A DNA stretch of 64,000 bases from the NCBI RefSeq assembly GCF_002119765.1, contig NZ_CP021112.1, positions 310,001-374,000 of the forward strand. The letters run 5' to 3'. The translations under genes were made by a program, and so were the position numbers. A model generated the notes under the pieces. That model was not told where the DNA came from. It did not search any database and was given only the letters and a program-made list of their open reading frames with translations. The DNA is from Pseudorhodoplanes sinuspersici (lineage in GTDB: Bacteria > Pseudomonadota > Alphaproteobacteria > Rhizobiales > Xanthobacteraceae). This document shows, in pieces, positions 55,413-64,000 of the stretch (positions within the stretch are counted from its first letter, which is position 1; every line of letters begins with the position of its first letter).

Positions 55413-56518
55413 TCAAGACTTGACGCTGACTGTTCTTAATACCAGATCGGCCAGTCGTTCGGCCGCGTCAAGCACGCCGATCCCCTTGGCCGCCTGCGAC
55501 ATCGCCGACAAACGCCCGGAATCCGCCGCCAGCACATCGATTTCCGCCGCCAGCCGGTCCGGCGTGAAATCGCGTTGCAGAAGGCGGATGGCGCCACCGG
55601 CCTTTTCCAGGACGAGGGCGTTGGCCGCCTGATCCTGATCCAGCGCGTTGGGCAGCGGCACAAGAATGCCCGGCCGGCCGATAGCCGATAATTCGGAAAC
55701 CGTTCCCGCGCCGGATCGGGACACCACAAGATGGCTCGCAGCGATCCGCGCCGGCAGATCGTTGAAAAAGGGCGCGATCTCAGCCGCCACCTGCGCCTTG
55801 GCATAAATCTCGCGCACGCGGGGAATATCCTCTTCACGCGTCTGCTGGGTGATCTTCAGCCGCATCTGCAGATGCGGTTCCAGCTTGGCGACCGCAGCCG
55901 GCACGATATCGGCCATGATGCGCGCACCCTGACTGCCGCCGAACACAAGCAGACGCAAAGGGCCGTTCGGCTGCACCGGTTCATACGGTGCCTTCGCAGC
56001 CTCGATCACCGCAGGCCGCAACGGATTGCCGATACAAGTGGTCTTGATCGCCAGCGCCTTGTCCTTGTCGGTGACGCCCGCAAAACCGGTTGCGATCGCA
56101 CTGACCCGGCTTGCGAGAAATTTGTTGGCGCGGCCCATCACGGCATTCTGCTCATGCAGCACGGTTGGAATATTTTGCAGGCTCGCCGCCAGGACCGGAG
56201 GCACAGACGGATAACCGCCGAAGCCCACCACGACCGACGGCCTGACCCGGCGCATCAGCATGACCGCCTTGGCAACGCCATAAGCCAATGTCGCGCCGGT
56301 GCGCATGAGCGAGATCGGATCGCGGCCGCGCACGGTAGCGCTTGGCACGACATAAAGGGATTTAAAATGCTCGCCGAATTTTGCCGCGCGGTTGTCGGTG
56401 GCGAGAACAGTTGAGACGTCCCGTTTCGACAGCGCCGCGCTCAGCGCCTCGGCCGGAAACAGGTGCCCCCCGTGCCCCCTGCGGCGACCATCACAAGCGG
56501 TTTGGCGCCAGCCGCCAT
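55413..56518 (-). CDS. murG: MurG transferase, with apparent one-base deletion near the N-terminus
   Basis: UDP-GlcNAc--undecaprenyl-PP-MurNAc-pentapeptide transferase, the last cytoplasmic step of lipid II synthesis. From 56348 the frame is intact (VVVGFGGYPSVPPVLAASLQ, LLVFGGSQGARIMADIVPAA, HLVVSRSGAGTVSELSAIGR). The N-terminal part lies in another frame. ATG 56518 with GAAGG upstream gives KPLVMVAAGGTGG, and then ACCTGTTTC reads as frame loss where the family has GHLFPAEALSAAL. Adding one G after position 56465 on the plus strand restores it. As murG is essential, a sequencing or assembly error in the C-rich run is likely. Confidence 0.88.
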
Positions 56519-56603
56519 CGAACCTTCATTCTCGATCATGCGGAGAGTTTAACCCGGCTCGCGCGCTTGTGCGAACCGGCTTGTGTGCACATGGCAAATG
56601 ATT

Positions 56604-57758
56604 TCAGGCTGCACGCGCAGCCGGCACCGCGCCGCCGCGACGCCCGAATTGTTCGGCTTGCGGGCGCTCGCGCGTCAGCGCCAGGACCATGCCCATCCCA
56701 TAGGCTAGCGACAGCAGCGACGAGCCGCCATAAGAGATGAACGGCAGTGTCATGCCCTTGGCCGGAATGAGATGCAGGTTCACCGACATGTTGATGGCCG
56801 ATTGGGCGCCGAACAGGATCGCGAGCCCCGACGCCGCATAGCGCGAGAAGGGATCTTCGGCCCGAAGGGCGCGCGTCAATGCGCGGATCACGATGAAAGC
56901 GAACAGGCCGACCACAATCAGACACAGCACGATGCCGAACTCCTCGGCCGCCACAGCGAAAATAAAGTCCGCATGGCTGTCCGGTAGAATGCGCTTCACC
57001 GTGCCTTCGCCCGGCCCCTGCCCCAGCCAGCCGCCGCGCACGAAGGATTCCACTGCATTGTCGATCTGGAACGTGTCACCGGATGACGGGTCCATGAACC
57101 GGTTCAGACGCCGCGCGACATGCGGCACAGCGTAATAGGCCGCACCGAGACCGAGGAGCGCCGCGCCGGCCAGGCCGCCGACCCAGATCACCCGCATGCC
57201 CGACATGAAGAACAAGGCGCCCCACACCATCGCGATCAGCATGGTCTGTCCGAAATCCGGCTGCATCATCAGCAGCGTCACGACCGAGCCGAAGAGAAGA
57301 AGAGCGAAAATATTGGCGGGCATTTCCGGCTTGCGCGCCGATTCACCGAACAACCAGGCGATCAGGATCACGAAGGCGGGTTTGACGAATTCCGACGGCT
57401 GGATGTTCACGCCGAGAAGCACGATCCAGCGGCGCGCACCCTTGATCTCGGTGCCAAAAACCAGGGTGGCAGCCAAGAGCACCATGCTGATGGCGAAGAC
57501 CACGAGAGCCAGCCGCCGGATCTGCCGTGGCGACAACAGCGAGGTGCCGAGCAGGATCGCAATGGCCGGGATCAGGTAGAAAATCTGCCGGTTCACGAAA
57601 TGAAACGGATCGAGCCCGAGCTTGGTCGCTACCGGCGAACTCGCGGCCAGCAGCAGGATGATGCCGGCCAGCATGAGAGCGCCGAGCGCGCCCAGCATCA
57701 GGCGATCGACCGTCCACCACCAGACCGCGAAGGGCGTGCGTTGCGCGCGCGAAACCAT
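56604..57758 (-). CDS. ftsW: cell division lipid II polymerase FtsW
   Basis: A 384-residue SEDS-family protein with about ten membrane helices. It starts MVSRAQRTPFAVWWWTVDRL. Conserved parts are ARRWIVLLGVNIQPSEFVKP near residue 120, MRVIWVGGLAGAALLGLGAA and GWLGQGPGEGTVKRILPDSH with ADFIFAVAAEEFGIVLCLIV. AINMSVNLHLIPAKGMTLPF and ISYGGSSLL near the end are diagnostic. ATG 57758 has GGGGGC just before it; the frame begins at 57803. It is the first gene of the division block here; no murD or mraY lies upstream. Confidence 0.97.
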   Translation of the reverse strand: MVSRAQRTPFAVWWWTVDRLMLGALGALMLAGIILLLAASSPVATKLGLDPFHFVNRQIFYLIPAIAILLGTSLLSPRQIRRLALVVFAISMVLLAATLVFGTEIKGARRWIVLLGVNIQPSEFVKPAFVILIAWLFGESARKPEMPANIFALLLFGSVVTLLMMQPDFGQTMLIAMVWGALFFMSGMRVIWVGGLAGAALLGLGAAYYAVPHVARRLNRFMDPSSGDTFQIDNAVESFVRGGWLGQGPGEGTVKRILPDSHADFIFAVAAEEFGIVLCLIVVGLFAFIVIRALTRALRAEDPFSRYAASGLAILFGAQSAINMSVNLHLIPAKGMTLPFISYGGSSLLSLAYGMGMVLALTRERPQAEQFGRRGGAVPAARAA

Positions 57759-57940
57759 GAGAAGCCCCCCGGCCTGGTATCCCTCGAACTCGAAATTTGC
57801 CAATCACCACGCCAGATCGCTACCTCGCCCGATTGTGGTTTAGTTTTAATTAATGATCGGGTGGCGTGTGGATGCGTGAGCGGACCTTTTCCGCATTCAC
57901 GCTGGCGCGCTCGCACCCAGAACCGGCCATCGGTCCCGGC

Positions 57941-57958
57941 TTGCCCCAAATGGGGCAA
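57941..57958. repeat. perfect hairpin between TRAP operon and ftsW
   Basis: TTGCCCCA and TGGGGCAA form an 8-base stem with an AA loop. The surrounding 57880-58020 region has no gene. The hairpin lies after the TRAP binding-protein stop (58024) and before ftsW on the same strand. It could terminate the transporter transcript, though no T-tract follows on the minus strand. Confidence 0.5.
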
Positions 57959-58023
57959 TCAATAAACCCAGCAGCGGACCTAGGACCGGAGCCGCTGCCG
58001 GGAATGACCGAACAACGGCGAGC

Positions 58024-59013
58024 TTACATCTTCTTGTAGTTCGCAATCACCGCTTCGCCATCGGGGCCGGCCTTCTTGGTCCAGTCCGCCGTGAGCTGAT
58101 CGCCGATCTTCAACAGCCCGGATTTCAACGCATCCGGCGGCGGCATCACTTTCATCTTATTGGCCTTGAGCTGTTCGAGATACCAGCTCGCTTTTTCCTC
58201 GGCGAGTTTCCAGCCCCGCGGCTCGGCGGCAGCAGCCGCTTTCAGAACAGCCGCTTGCGTGTCCTTGTCGAGCGCATCGAATGCCGCCTTGTTGACGAAG
58301 GTGAGATTCTTCGGAATCCAGGCCTGTGTGTCATAGAAATGCGACATCGTCTCCCAGGCCTTGCTGTCATAGCCGGTCGAACCCGAGGTCATGAATGCAT
58401 TGACCACGCCGGTCGCCAGCGCCTGTGGCAGCTCGGCCGCCTGGATGGTGACCGGCTGCGCGCCGACGAGTTCGGCGATGCGCGATGTACCGACATTATA
58501 GGCGCGCCACTTTAGGCCTTTCATGTCGTCGAGCGTATTGAGATCCTTCTTGGCGTAGATGCCCTGCGGCCCCCATGGCACCGCGAACAGAAGCATGAGG
58601 CCTTGTGAAGCCAGCTTCTTTTCGATCGCCGGTTTCGAGGCCTGCCACAGCTTGTAGGATTGCGGATAGCTCGTTGCGAGAAACGGGATCACGTCGATGC
58701 CGAACAGCGGATCCTCGTTCTCGTGGACCGAGATCAACACCTCGCCCGCCTGCGCCTGACCGGTCATCACCGCGCGCTTGATTTCCGGCGCCTTGAACAA
58801 TGACGCGCCGGCATGGACGGTGATTTGCAACTTGCCGGCGGTCGCTTCGTTCACGTCCTTGGCGAAGGCGAGCAGATTGACCGTATGCGGATTGTCGGTC
58901 GGATAGGCCGACGGCAGATTCCACTTCGTTTGCGCCGCGGCCGGCGCTACGAGCGACAAGGCGAGCGTGGCAGCACCGATAAATTTCAATGCGCGAATAT
59001 TATGCAAGGACAT
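58024..59013 (-). CDS. TRAP transporter substrate-binding protein (DctP family)
   Basis: A 329-residue periplasmic binding protein. The signal peptide MSLHNIRALKFIGAATLALS ends near AAAQ. The mature part has TKWNLPSAYPTDNPHTVNLL, VHENEDPLFGIDVIPFLATS, the conserved VPWGPQGIYAKKDLNTLDDM and GLKWRAYNVGTSRIAELVGA with the carboxylate-binding Arg. ATG 59013 has GGAGAGAG upstream; the frame begins at 59031. It is the third gene of the dctQ-dctM-dctP operon. The substrate is probably a small organic acid, unspecified. Confidence 0.94.
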   Translation of the reverse strand: MSLHNIRALKFIGAATLALSLVAPAAAQTKWNLPSAYPTDNPHTVNLLAFAKDVNEATAGKLQITVHAGASLFKAPEIKRAVMTGQAQAGEVLISVHENEDPLFGIDVIPFLATSYPQSYKLWQASKPAIEKKLASQGLMLLFAVPWGPQGIYAKKDLNTLDDMKGLKWRAYNVGTSRIAELVGAQPVTIQAAELPQALATGVVNAFMTSGSTGYDSKAWETMSHFYDTQAWIPKNLTFVNKAAFDALDKDTQAAVLKAAAAAEPRGWKLAEEKASWYLEQLKANKMKVMPPPDALKSGLLKIGDQLTADWTKKAGPDGEAVIANYKKM

Positions 59014-59027
59014 GAGCACTCTCTCCA

Positions 59028-60335
59028 TCAAGCGGGAAAAGCCATCCTCGGCAGCACCATCACGATATCAGGAAATACCGTGATGATGGCAACCGCCAAC
59101 ACGAGCAGAAAGAAAAACGGCAGCGACGCCAGCGCGACGAAGTTGGAATCCTTGCCGCTCATCGTCTGCAAGACGAACAGATTGAACCCGACCGGCGGCG
59201 TCACTTGCGCCATTTCGACCACCATCACCAGAAAGATGCCGAACCAGATCGGATCAAGCCCGGCCTGTTTGATCATCGGAATGACGATCGCGGTTGTCAG
59301 CACGATCATGGAGATGCCGTCGAGCGTCGTGCCCAGCAGCGCGTACATGATCGTCAGCGCGGCGATCAGCGAATAGGCGCTGAGCTGCAGGCCGCCGACC
59401 CAGGAGGCCAGCGCCATCGGAATGCCGGTATAGGCCATCGACGTGCCCATATAAGTTGCGCCGGCAAGGATCAGCATGATCATGCAATTGACGCGGGTCG
59501 CCCCCATCACGCTCGCCCAGAATGTGTCCCATGTGAGCGCGCCTTGCCACCATGCAATCGCCAGAGAGCCGAGCACACCCCACGCCGCGCATTCCGTCGC
59601 GGTCGCCCATCCGGTGATGAGCGAGATGAACACGAAGCAGATTAGCAGCAGAACCGGAATGAGGTTCAGCGATTCCGCAATCCTTTTGCGGAACGGCATC
59701 GGCGGATCGGCCGGAGGCGTGCTGCCGGGTTTGAGCAACGACCGGATGGCGATATAGCCGGAATAAAGCACCATCAGCAGCAGGCCTGGCAGAAAGCCCG
59801 CCAGAAAAACCTGGATGATCGAGACATTGGCCTGCACCGAATAAACCACCATCATGATCGACGGCGGTATCAGCAGCCCGAGCGTGCCGGAGCCCGCGAG
59901 CGATCCAAGCGCAAGCTTTTCATCATAGCCGCGCCTCTTCAGCTCCGGCAGCGCGATTTTAGCGACTGTCGCGCAGGTTGCGGTGGACGAACCCGACACT
60001 GATCCGAACAGGCCGCAGGCCAGCACATTCACATGCATCAGGCGGCCGGGCAGCCAGTTGAGCCAAGGCGAAAAACCGCGAAACATTTCTTCCGACAGCC
60101 GCGTGCGAAACAGGATTTCACCCATCCAGATGAACAGCGGCAGGGCGGCGAGCGACCACGACGCGCTCGAGCCCCAGACTGTCGTCGCCAGCACGCTGCC
60201 GGCCGGAATCGCGCCGCCCGCAAAGTGCATCCCCGCCCAGCCGGTCGCCAGCAACGCCACGCCGATCCACACGCCGCCGGCGAGCAAAACGATCAGAAAT
60301 CCGAACAGGATCGCTGCGATGGAGAGCAATTCCAC
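59028..60335 (-). CDS. TRAP transporter large permease (DctM family)
   Basis: A 435-residue, roughly 12-helix inner-membrane permease with probable GTG start at 60335. It has ISIAAILFGFLIVLLAGGVW-type first helix, the FGSVSGSSTATCATVAKIAL block with the family GxxSGSSxA motif near residue 113, LGSLAGSGTLGLLIPPSIMM near residue 145, and the C-terminal VVEMAQVTPPVGFNLFVLQT. It uses a Na+ gradient to drive uptake. Its gene begins right after the dctQ stop (TGAC-GTG) and runs up to the binding-protein gene. Confidence 0.95.
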   Translation of the reverse strand: MELLSIAAILFGFLIVLLAGGVWIGVALLATGWAGMHFAGGAIPAGSVLATTVWGSSASWSLAALPLFIWMGEILFRTRLSEEMFRGFSPWLNWLPGRLMHVNVLACGLFGSVSGSSTATCATVAKIALPELKRRGYDEKLALGSLAGSGTLGLLIPPSIMMVVYSVQANVSIIQVFLAGFLPGLLLMVLYSGYIAIRSLLKPGSTPPADPPMPFRKRIAESLNLIPVLLLICFVFISLITGWATATECAAWGVLGSLAIAWWQGALTWDTFWASVMGATRVNCMIMLILAGATYMGTSMAYTGIPMALASWVGGLQLSAYSLIAALTIMYALLGTTLDGISMIVLTTAIVIPMIKQAGLDPIWFGIFLVMVVEMAQVTPPVGFNLFVLQTMSGKDSNFVALASLPFFFLLVLAVAIITVFPDIVMVLPRMAFPA

Positions 60336-60336
60336 G

Positions 60337-60882
60337 TCACACCGCGCTCTGGATCGCTTGTTCGACCACTTCTTCGGCGGTCTTTGGCTTTGGCTTTTCG
60401 TAATGCGGCGGATAACCGCGCAGCACGTGGATCAGTTCGTCAATAAAAGCGATGAACAGGATGGCGAGACCACCGCTGTAACCGAGCTGGGGAATCCACA
60501 AGGGAATCGCGATCACGCCCTGCGACATGTCGTTGAACTGCCAGGATTGCCACGTCATCACGCCGGCGTGCCAGGCGAAGAAGCCGGTGAAGCCGGCGCC
60601 GACGATCAGCGCGACGATTTCCGCGACGTGCTTCGCCTTGCCCTCAAGACGGTCGATCAGAAGACCGACGCGGATCATCTCGCCATGACGGAAGGTATGT
60701 GCGAGGCCGAGAAACGCCGTTGCGGCCATGCACCAAGCCACGAAATCGTCACCGGCCGGTATATTGAGACCCAGCGGCCGCCCTGCCGACAAAAGCATCA
60801 TCAGAACGAAGATAGCGATGAGAAAAAGACCGGCGAGATAGCCGGAAAAAAGATAAAGACGATCAAGGAACAGCCGGACCAT
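60337..60882 (-). CDS. TRAP transporter small permease (DctQ family)
   Basis: A 181-residue protein with four membrane helices, the DctQ subunit. It begins MVRLFLDRLYLFSGYLAGLF, contains NIPAGDDFVAWCMAATAFLG and HTFRHGEMIRVGLLIDRLEG (the conserved R-x-G-E-x-I-R-V motif), and ends in a charged tail. AGAGGTG precedes ATG 60882; the frame begins at 60930. It is first in the operon, divergent from the hydantoinase gene across 53 bp, so regulation is probably shared. Confidence 0.93.
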   Translation of the reverse strand: MVRLFLDRLYLFSGYLAGLFLIAIFVLMMLLSAGRPLGLNIPAGDDFVAWCMAATAFLGLAHTFRHGEMIRVGLLIDRLEGKAKHVAEIVALIVGAGFTGFFAWHAGVMTWQSWQFNDMSQGVIAIPLWIPQLGYSGGLAILFIAFIDELIHVLRGYPPHYEKPKPKTAEEVVEQAIQSAV

Positions 60883-60935
60883 AATCACCTCTCGCGCCGC
60901 CGATGATGGCGCAATGCCTGTGCAATGCAAGAGTC

Positions 60936-63900
60936 ATGACAAATCGAAACTGGGACTTCTGGATCGACCGCGGCGGCACCTTTACCGACATTGTCGGCCG
61001 CAAACCTGACGGTGCGCTGGTGGCGCACAAGCTGCTTTCCGAGAATCCGGAAGCCTATCGCGATGCCGCGGTGCAGGGCATTCGCGACCTGCTCGGACTG
61101 AAAGCGGGCGAGCCGATCCCCGCCGGCCTCGTCGGTGCGGTCAAAATGGGCACGACGGTCGCGACCAACGCCCTCCTGGAACGCAAGGGCGAACGCACGC
61201 TCCTGATCACGACCAAGGGCTTCCGCGACGCGTTGCGCATCGGATATCAGGCCCGGCCGAAGATCTTCGCCAAGGAAATCGTCAAACCCGACATGCTGTT
61301 CGAACGCGTGATCGAGGTGGATGAGCGCGTGCGCGCGGATGGTATCGTTGAACAGGCCCCCGATCTCGATGCCGTCCGGCGCAATCTTGAAGTTGCGAAG
61401 GCGGACGGCATCGACGCCGTCGCCATCGTGTTCATGCATGCCTATCGCTATCCTGAACACGAGCAGCAGGTCGCCGCACTCGCCCGCGACATGGGCTTTG
61501 CCCAGGTGTCGGTCAGCCACGAGGTTTCGCCGCTGATCAAACTGGTCGGCCGTGGCGATACGACTGTCGTGGACGCGTATCTGTCGCCGATTTTGCGGCG
61601 CTATGTGACGCAGGTTGGCGATGAGTTGGAAAACGGCGCAGCAAACTCCAGTTCACTTCTCCCTTTGCGGCGGAGAGAACACGGCGGAGCAAGCCCAAGA
61701 CTCATGTTCATGATGTCATCCGGCGGCCTCACCGCCGCCGAGCTGTTCCAGGGCAAGGATGCGATCCTGTCCGGCCCCGCGGGCGGCGTTGTGTCGATGG
61801 CGCAGACCGCGCGCGAAGCCGGTTTCAATCGCGTCATCGGCTTCGACATGGGCGGCACATCGACAGATGTGTCGCATTTCGACGGCGAATATGAACGCGC
61901 CTTCGAGACCGAAGTCGCAGGCGTGCGCATGCGCGCGCCGATGATGCTAATCCACACCGTCGCCGCTGGCGGCGGCTCGATCCTGCATTTTGATGGCGCA
62001 CGCTTTCGCGTCGGCCCCGATAGTGCCGGCGCCAATCCCGGCCCCGCCTGCTATCGCCGCGGCGGGCCGCTCGCCGTCACCGATGCCAATGTCATGGTCG
62101 GCAAGCTGTTGCCCGACTATTTTCCGAAAATCTTCGGCCCGCAGCAGGATCAGCCGCTCGATGCCGACACCGTGCGCGATGACTTTTCCGCACTCGCCAA
62201 AGAGGTTGGCGACCGCAAGCCGGAAGATATCGCCGACGGCTTCATCAAGATCGCGGTCGAGAACATGGCCAATGCGATCAAGAAGATTTCCGTGCAGCGC
62301 GGCTATGACGTCACGCGCTATGCGCTCAACTGTTTCGGCGGCGCCGGCGGCCAGCACGCCTGTCTCGTCGCCGATGCGCTCGGCATGACCAGCGTGCTGA
62401 TCCACCCGTTCTCGTCGTTGCTCTCTGCCTACGGCATGGGCCTTGCCGACATTCGCGCAACGCGTCAGCAGGCGATCGAGGAGCCGCTCGGCAACAAAGC
62501 GCTGGCCGCGCTGAAACGGATGGCCAAAAAACTCGGCAAGGACGTGAAGGATGAAGTCGCCGGCCAGGGCGTTGTCGCCAAAGCCATCGATGTGATCGTA
62601 CGTGCTCATATCCGCTACGCCGGAACCGATACGGCCTTGGTGGTGAAAGCCGGGACCATACCGGAGATGACCCGCGCCTTCGAAAAAGCCCACAAGGCAC
62701 AATTCGGCTTCATCGACCGGTCCAAACAACTCGTGATCGAAGCGGTTTCGGTCGAAGCCATCGGCGGCGGCGCGAAGTTCAAAGAGAAGGTGACGAAAAC
62801 AACGCGCGGCAAACTCCCCTCGCCCGCACGCCGCACGACATTCTTTTCCGCGGGCAAATGGCACAAGGCCGCGGTCTATACGCGCGACCAGTTGAAGCCG
62901 GGCCACAAGGTCAAAGGCCCCGCCATCGTCATCGAGCCGCACCAGACCATCGTGGTCGAGTCGGGCTGGCAGGCGGCGCTGACCGCCAAAAATCATCTCG
63001 TTCTCACGCGCATCGCAAAATTGAAGCGCCAGAGCGCGGTCGGCACCAAGGCCGATCCGGTGATGCTGGAAGTGTTCAACAATCTCTTCATGTCGATCGC
63101 CGAACAGATGGGTGTCGCGTTGCAGAACACCGCCTATTCGGTGAACATCAAGGAGCGGCTGGATTTCTCCTGCGCGGTGTTTTCCGGCGACGGCGCGCTG
63201 GTGGCGAACGCGCCGCATATGCCGGTGCATCTCGGTTCGATGGACCGCGCGGTCGAAACGATCATCCGCGAGAACAAGGGCAAAATCAAACCGGGCGATG
63301 TCTATGCCATCAACGCGCCCTATAATGGCGGCACGCATCTGCCGGATATCACAGTCTGCACGCCGGTGTTTGACAAAGGAAAGCGCAAGATCCTCTTCTG
63401 GGTCGCCTCCCGTGGCCACCATGCCGATGTCGGCGGCATCTCGCCGGGTTCGATGTCGCCCAACGCAACCACCATCGAGGAAGAAGGCGTCTATCTCGAC
63501 AATTTCAAGCTGGTCGATCGCGGCCGCTTCCGCGAGAAGGAAATCAGCACCGCGCTGACCGGTGCAAAATATCCCGCCCGCAATCCCACGCAGAATATCA
63601 ACGACCTGAAAGCGCAGATCGCCGCCAATGAGAAAGGCGTGCAGGAGCTCGCCAAGATGGTGGCGCAATTCTCGCTGCCGGTCGTGCAAGCTTACATGAA
63701 GCATGTGCAGGACAACGCCGCCGAAAGCGTGCGGCGCGTGATCGACAGGCTGCACGATGCAGAACTTTCCTACGAGATGGATCAGGGCACTGTGATCCGC
63801 GTGAGGATCACGGTCGACAAGAAGAAACGCGAGGCCACCGTCGATTTCACCGGCACCTCGCCACAGCAGCCGACAAACTTCAACGCACCCGAGCCGGTGA

Positions 63901-64000
63901 CGCGCGCTGCCGTGCTCTATGTCTTCCGCGTCATGGTCGACGACGACATTCCGATGAATGCAGGATGCCTGCGGCCGATCAACATCGTCATTCCGAAACA
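60936..64000 (+). CDS. hydantoinase/5-oxoprolinase (HyuA-HyuB fusion), 3' end cut off
   Basis: An open frame of 1,021 codons that has no stop before the window ends. It opens [20 protein letters not shown], the ATP-binding start of hydantoinase A. It continues with [60 protein letters not shown] and [11 protein letters not shown]. From about residue 690 the HyuB half follows ([58 protein letters not shown]). Fused proteins hydrolyse 5-oxoproline or hydantoin with ATP. Around residues 229-250 a Ser/Arg-rich insert coincides with a palindromic DNA stretch. It is divergent from the TRAP operon, which may import its substrate. Confidence 0.95.
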   Translation, partial: MTNRNWDFWIDRGGTFTDIVGRKPDGALVAHKLLSENPEAYRDAAVQGIRDLLGLKAGEPIPAGLVGAVKMGTTVATNALLERKGERTLLITTKGFRDALRIGYQARPKIFAKEIVKPDMLFERVIEVDERVRADGIVEQAPDLDAVRRNLEVAKADGIDAVAIVFMHAYRYPEHEQQVAALARDMGFAQVSVSHEVSPLIKLVGRGDTTVVDAYLSPILRRYVTQVGDELENGAANSSSLLPLRRREHGGASPRLMFMMSSGGLTAAELFQGKDAILSGPAGGVVSMAQTAREAGFNRVIGFDMGGTSTDVSHFDGEYERAFETEVAGVRMRAPMMLIHTVAAGGGSILHFDGARFRVGPDSAGANPGPACYRRGGPLAVTDANVMVGKLLPDYFPKIFGPQQDQPLDADTVRDDFSALAKEVGDRKPEDIADGFIKIAVENMANAIKKISVQRGYDVTRYALNCFGGAGGQHACLVADALGMTSVLIHPFSSLLSAYGMGLADIRATRQQAIEEPLGNKALAALKRMAKKLGKDVKDEVAGQGVVAKAIDVIVRAHIRYAGTDTALVVKAGTIPEMTRAFEKAHKAQFGFIDRSKQLVIEAVSVEAIGGGAKFKEKVTKTTRGKLPSPARRTTFFSAGKWHKAAVYTRDQLKPGHKVKGPAIVIEPHQTIVVESGWQAALTAKNHLVLTRIAKLKRQSAVGTKADPVMLEVFNNLFMSIAEQMGVALQNTAYSVNIKERLDFSCAVFSGDGALVANAPHMPVHLGSMDRAVETIIRENKGKIKPGDVYAINAPYNGGTHLPDITVCTPVFDKGKRKILFWVASRGHHADVGGISPGSMSPNATTIEEEGVYLDNFKLVDRGRFREKEISTALTGAKYPARNPTQNINDLKAQIAANEKGVQELAKMVAQFSLPVVQAYMKHVQDNAAESVRRVIDRLHDAELSYEMDQGTVIRVRITVDKKKREATVDFTGTSPQQPTNFNAPEPVTRAAVLYVFRVMVDDDIPMNAGCLRPINIVIPK

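Noticed and set aside
53918-55423. 501-residue open frame on the plus strand
   Set aside because: Antisense to murC, which has all Mur-ligase motifs. The plus frame has no recognisable domain.
61947-63755. 602-residue open frame on the minus strand
   Set aside because: It is the antisense shadow of the hydantoinase/oxoprolinase gene. The plus strand gives clear family motifs throughout, while the minus frame has none and is rich in His/Arg/Asp as shadow frames are.

Overview
The window looks like a chromosomal segment of an alphaproteobacterium of the order Hyphomicrobiales (Rhizobiales), closest in style to Bradyrhizobium, Rhodopseudomonas and Xanthobacteraceae-type genomes. The reasons are: the cell-division order ftsW-murG-murC-murB-ddl-ftsQ-ftsA-ftsZ followed by lpxC-bamD-recN-ligA; an FtsZ with a long C-terminal extension; a MarR/OmpR-regulator/sensor-kinase trio of the PetP-PetR type; small PHA-system, PRC-barrel and CsbD proteins; and a fused hydantoinase/oxoprolinase beside a TRAP transporter. 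The assignment is from gene content read by eye, not from a database search.

Left part (1-16 kb) is accessory. It opens with a catabolic trio (alpha/beta hydrolase, 2-keto-4-pentenoate hydratase type enzyme, SDR). It then becomes a gene graveyard: IS630, IS110 and IS3 fragments and decayed pieces of a sulfite-oxidase-like molybdoenzyme, cyclopropane-fatty-acid synthase, glycosyltransferase, fatty-acid desaturase, transglutaminase-like protein, VOC dioxygenase, SDR, SnoaL-like cyclase and GAF protein. Among these lie intact small stress-type genes (CsbD, PRC barrel, two micro-proteins) and intact nhaA, an SDR and an NADP-binding reductase.

Middle part (16-42 kb) is mostly ordinary chromosome: secreted DUF1236-like proteins, an RNase T2, rlmJ, a cold-shock gene with a structured leader, a GST, an outer-membrane beta-barrel, uvrC-pgsA-moaD-moaE, ilvE, the MarR-OmpR-kinase operon with a palindromic site before it, small secreted proteins, an L,D-transpeptidase, a YidB-like protein, prmA, an M24 aminopeptidase, an MFS pump and a dehalogenase-like hydrolase.

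Right part (39.7-57.8 kb, minus strand) is one long envelope and division block: ftsW, murG, murC, murB, a flavin monooxygenase, ddlB, a truncated second ddl, ftsQ, ftsA, ftsZ, lpxC, bamD, recN, ligA. Three things are odd there. A 3-hydroxybenzoate-6-hydroxylase-like gene is translationally coupled between murB and ddlB. The last ~47 codons of a second ddl sit directly before ftsQ. An apparent one-base deletion breaks murG in its N-terminal glycine-rich loop. The usual murD/mraY half of the cluster is not present upstream of ftsW.

The window ends with a TRAP transporter operon (minus strand) diverging from a large hydantoinase/5-oxoprolinase gene that runs off the right edge.
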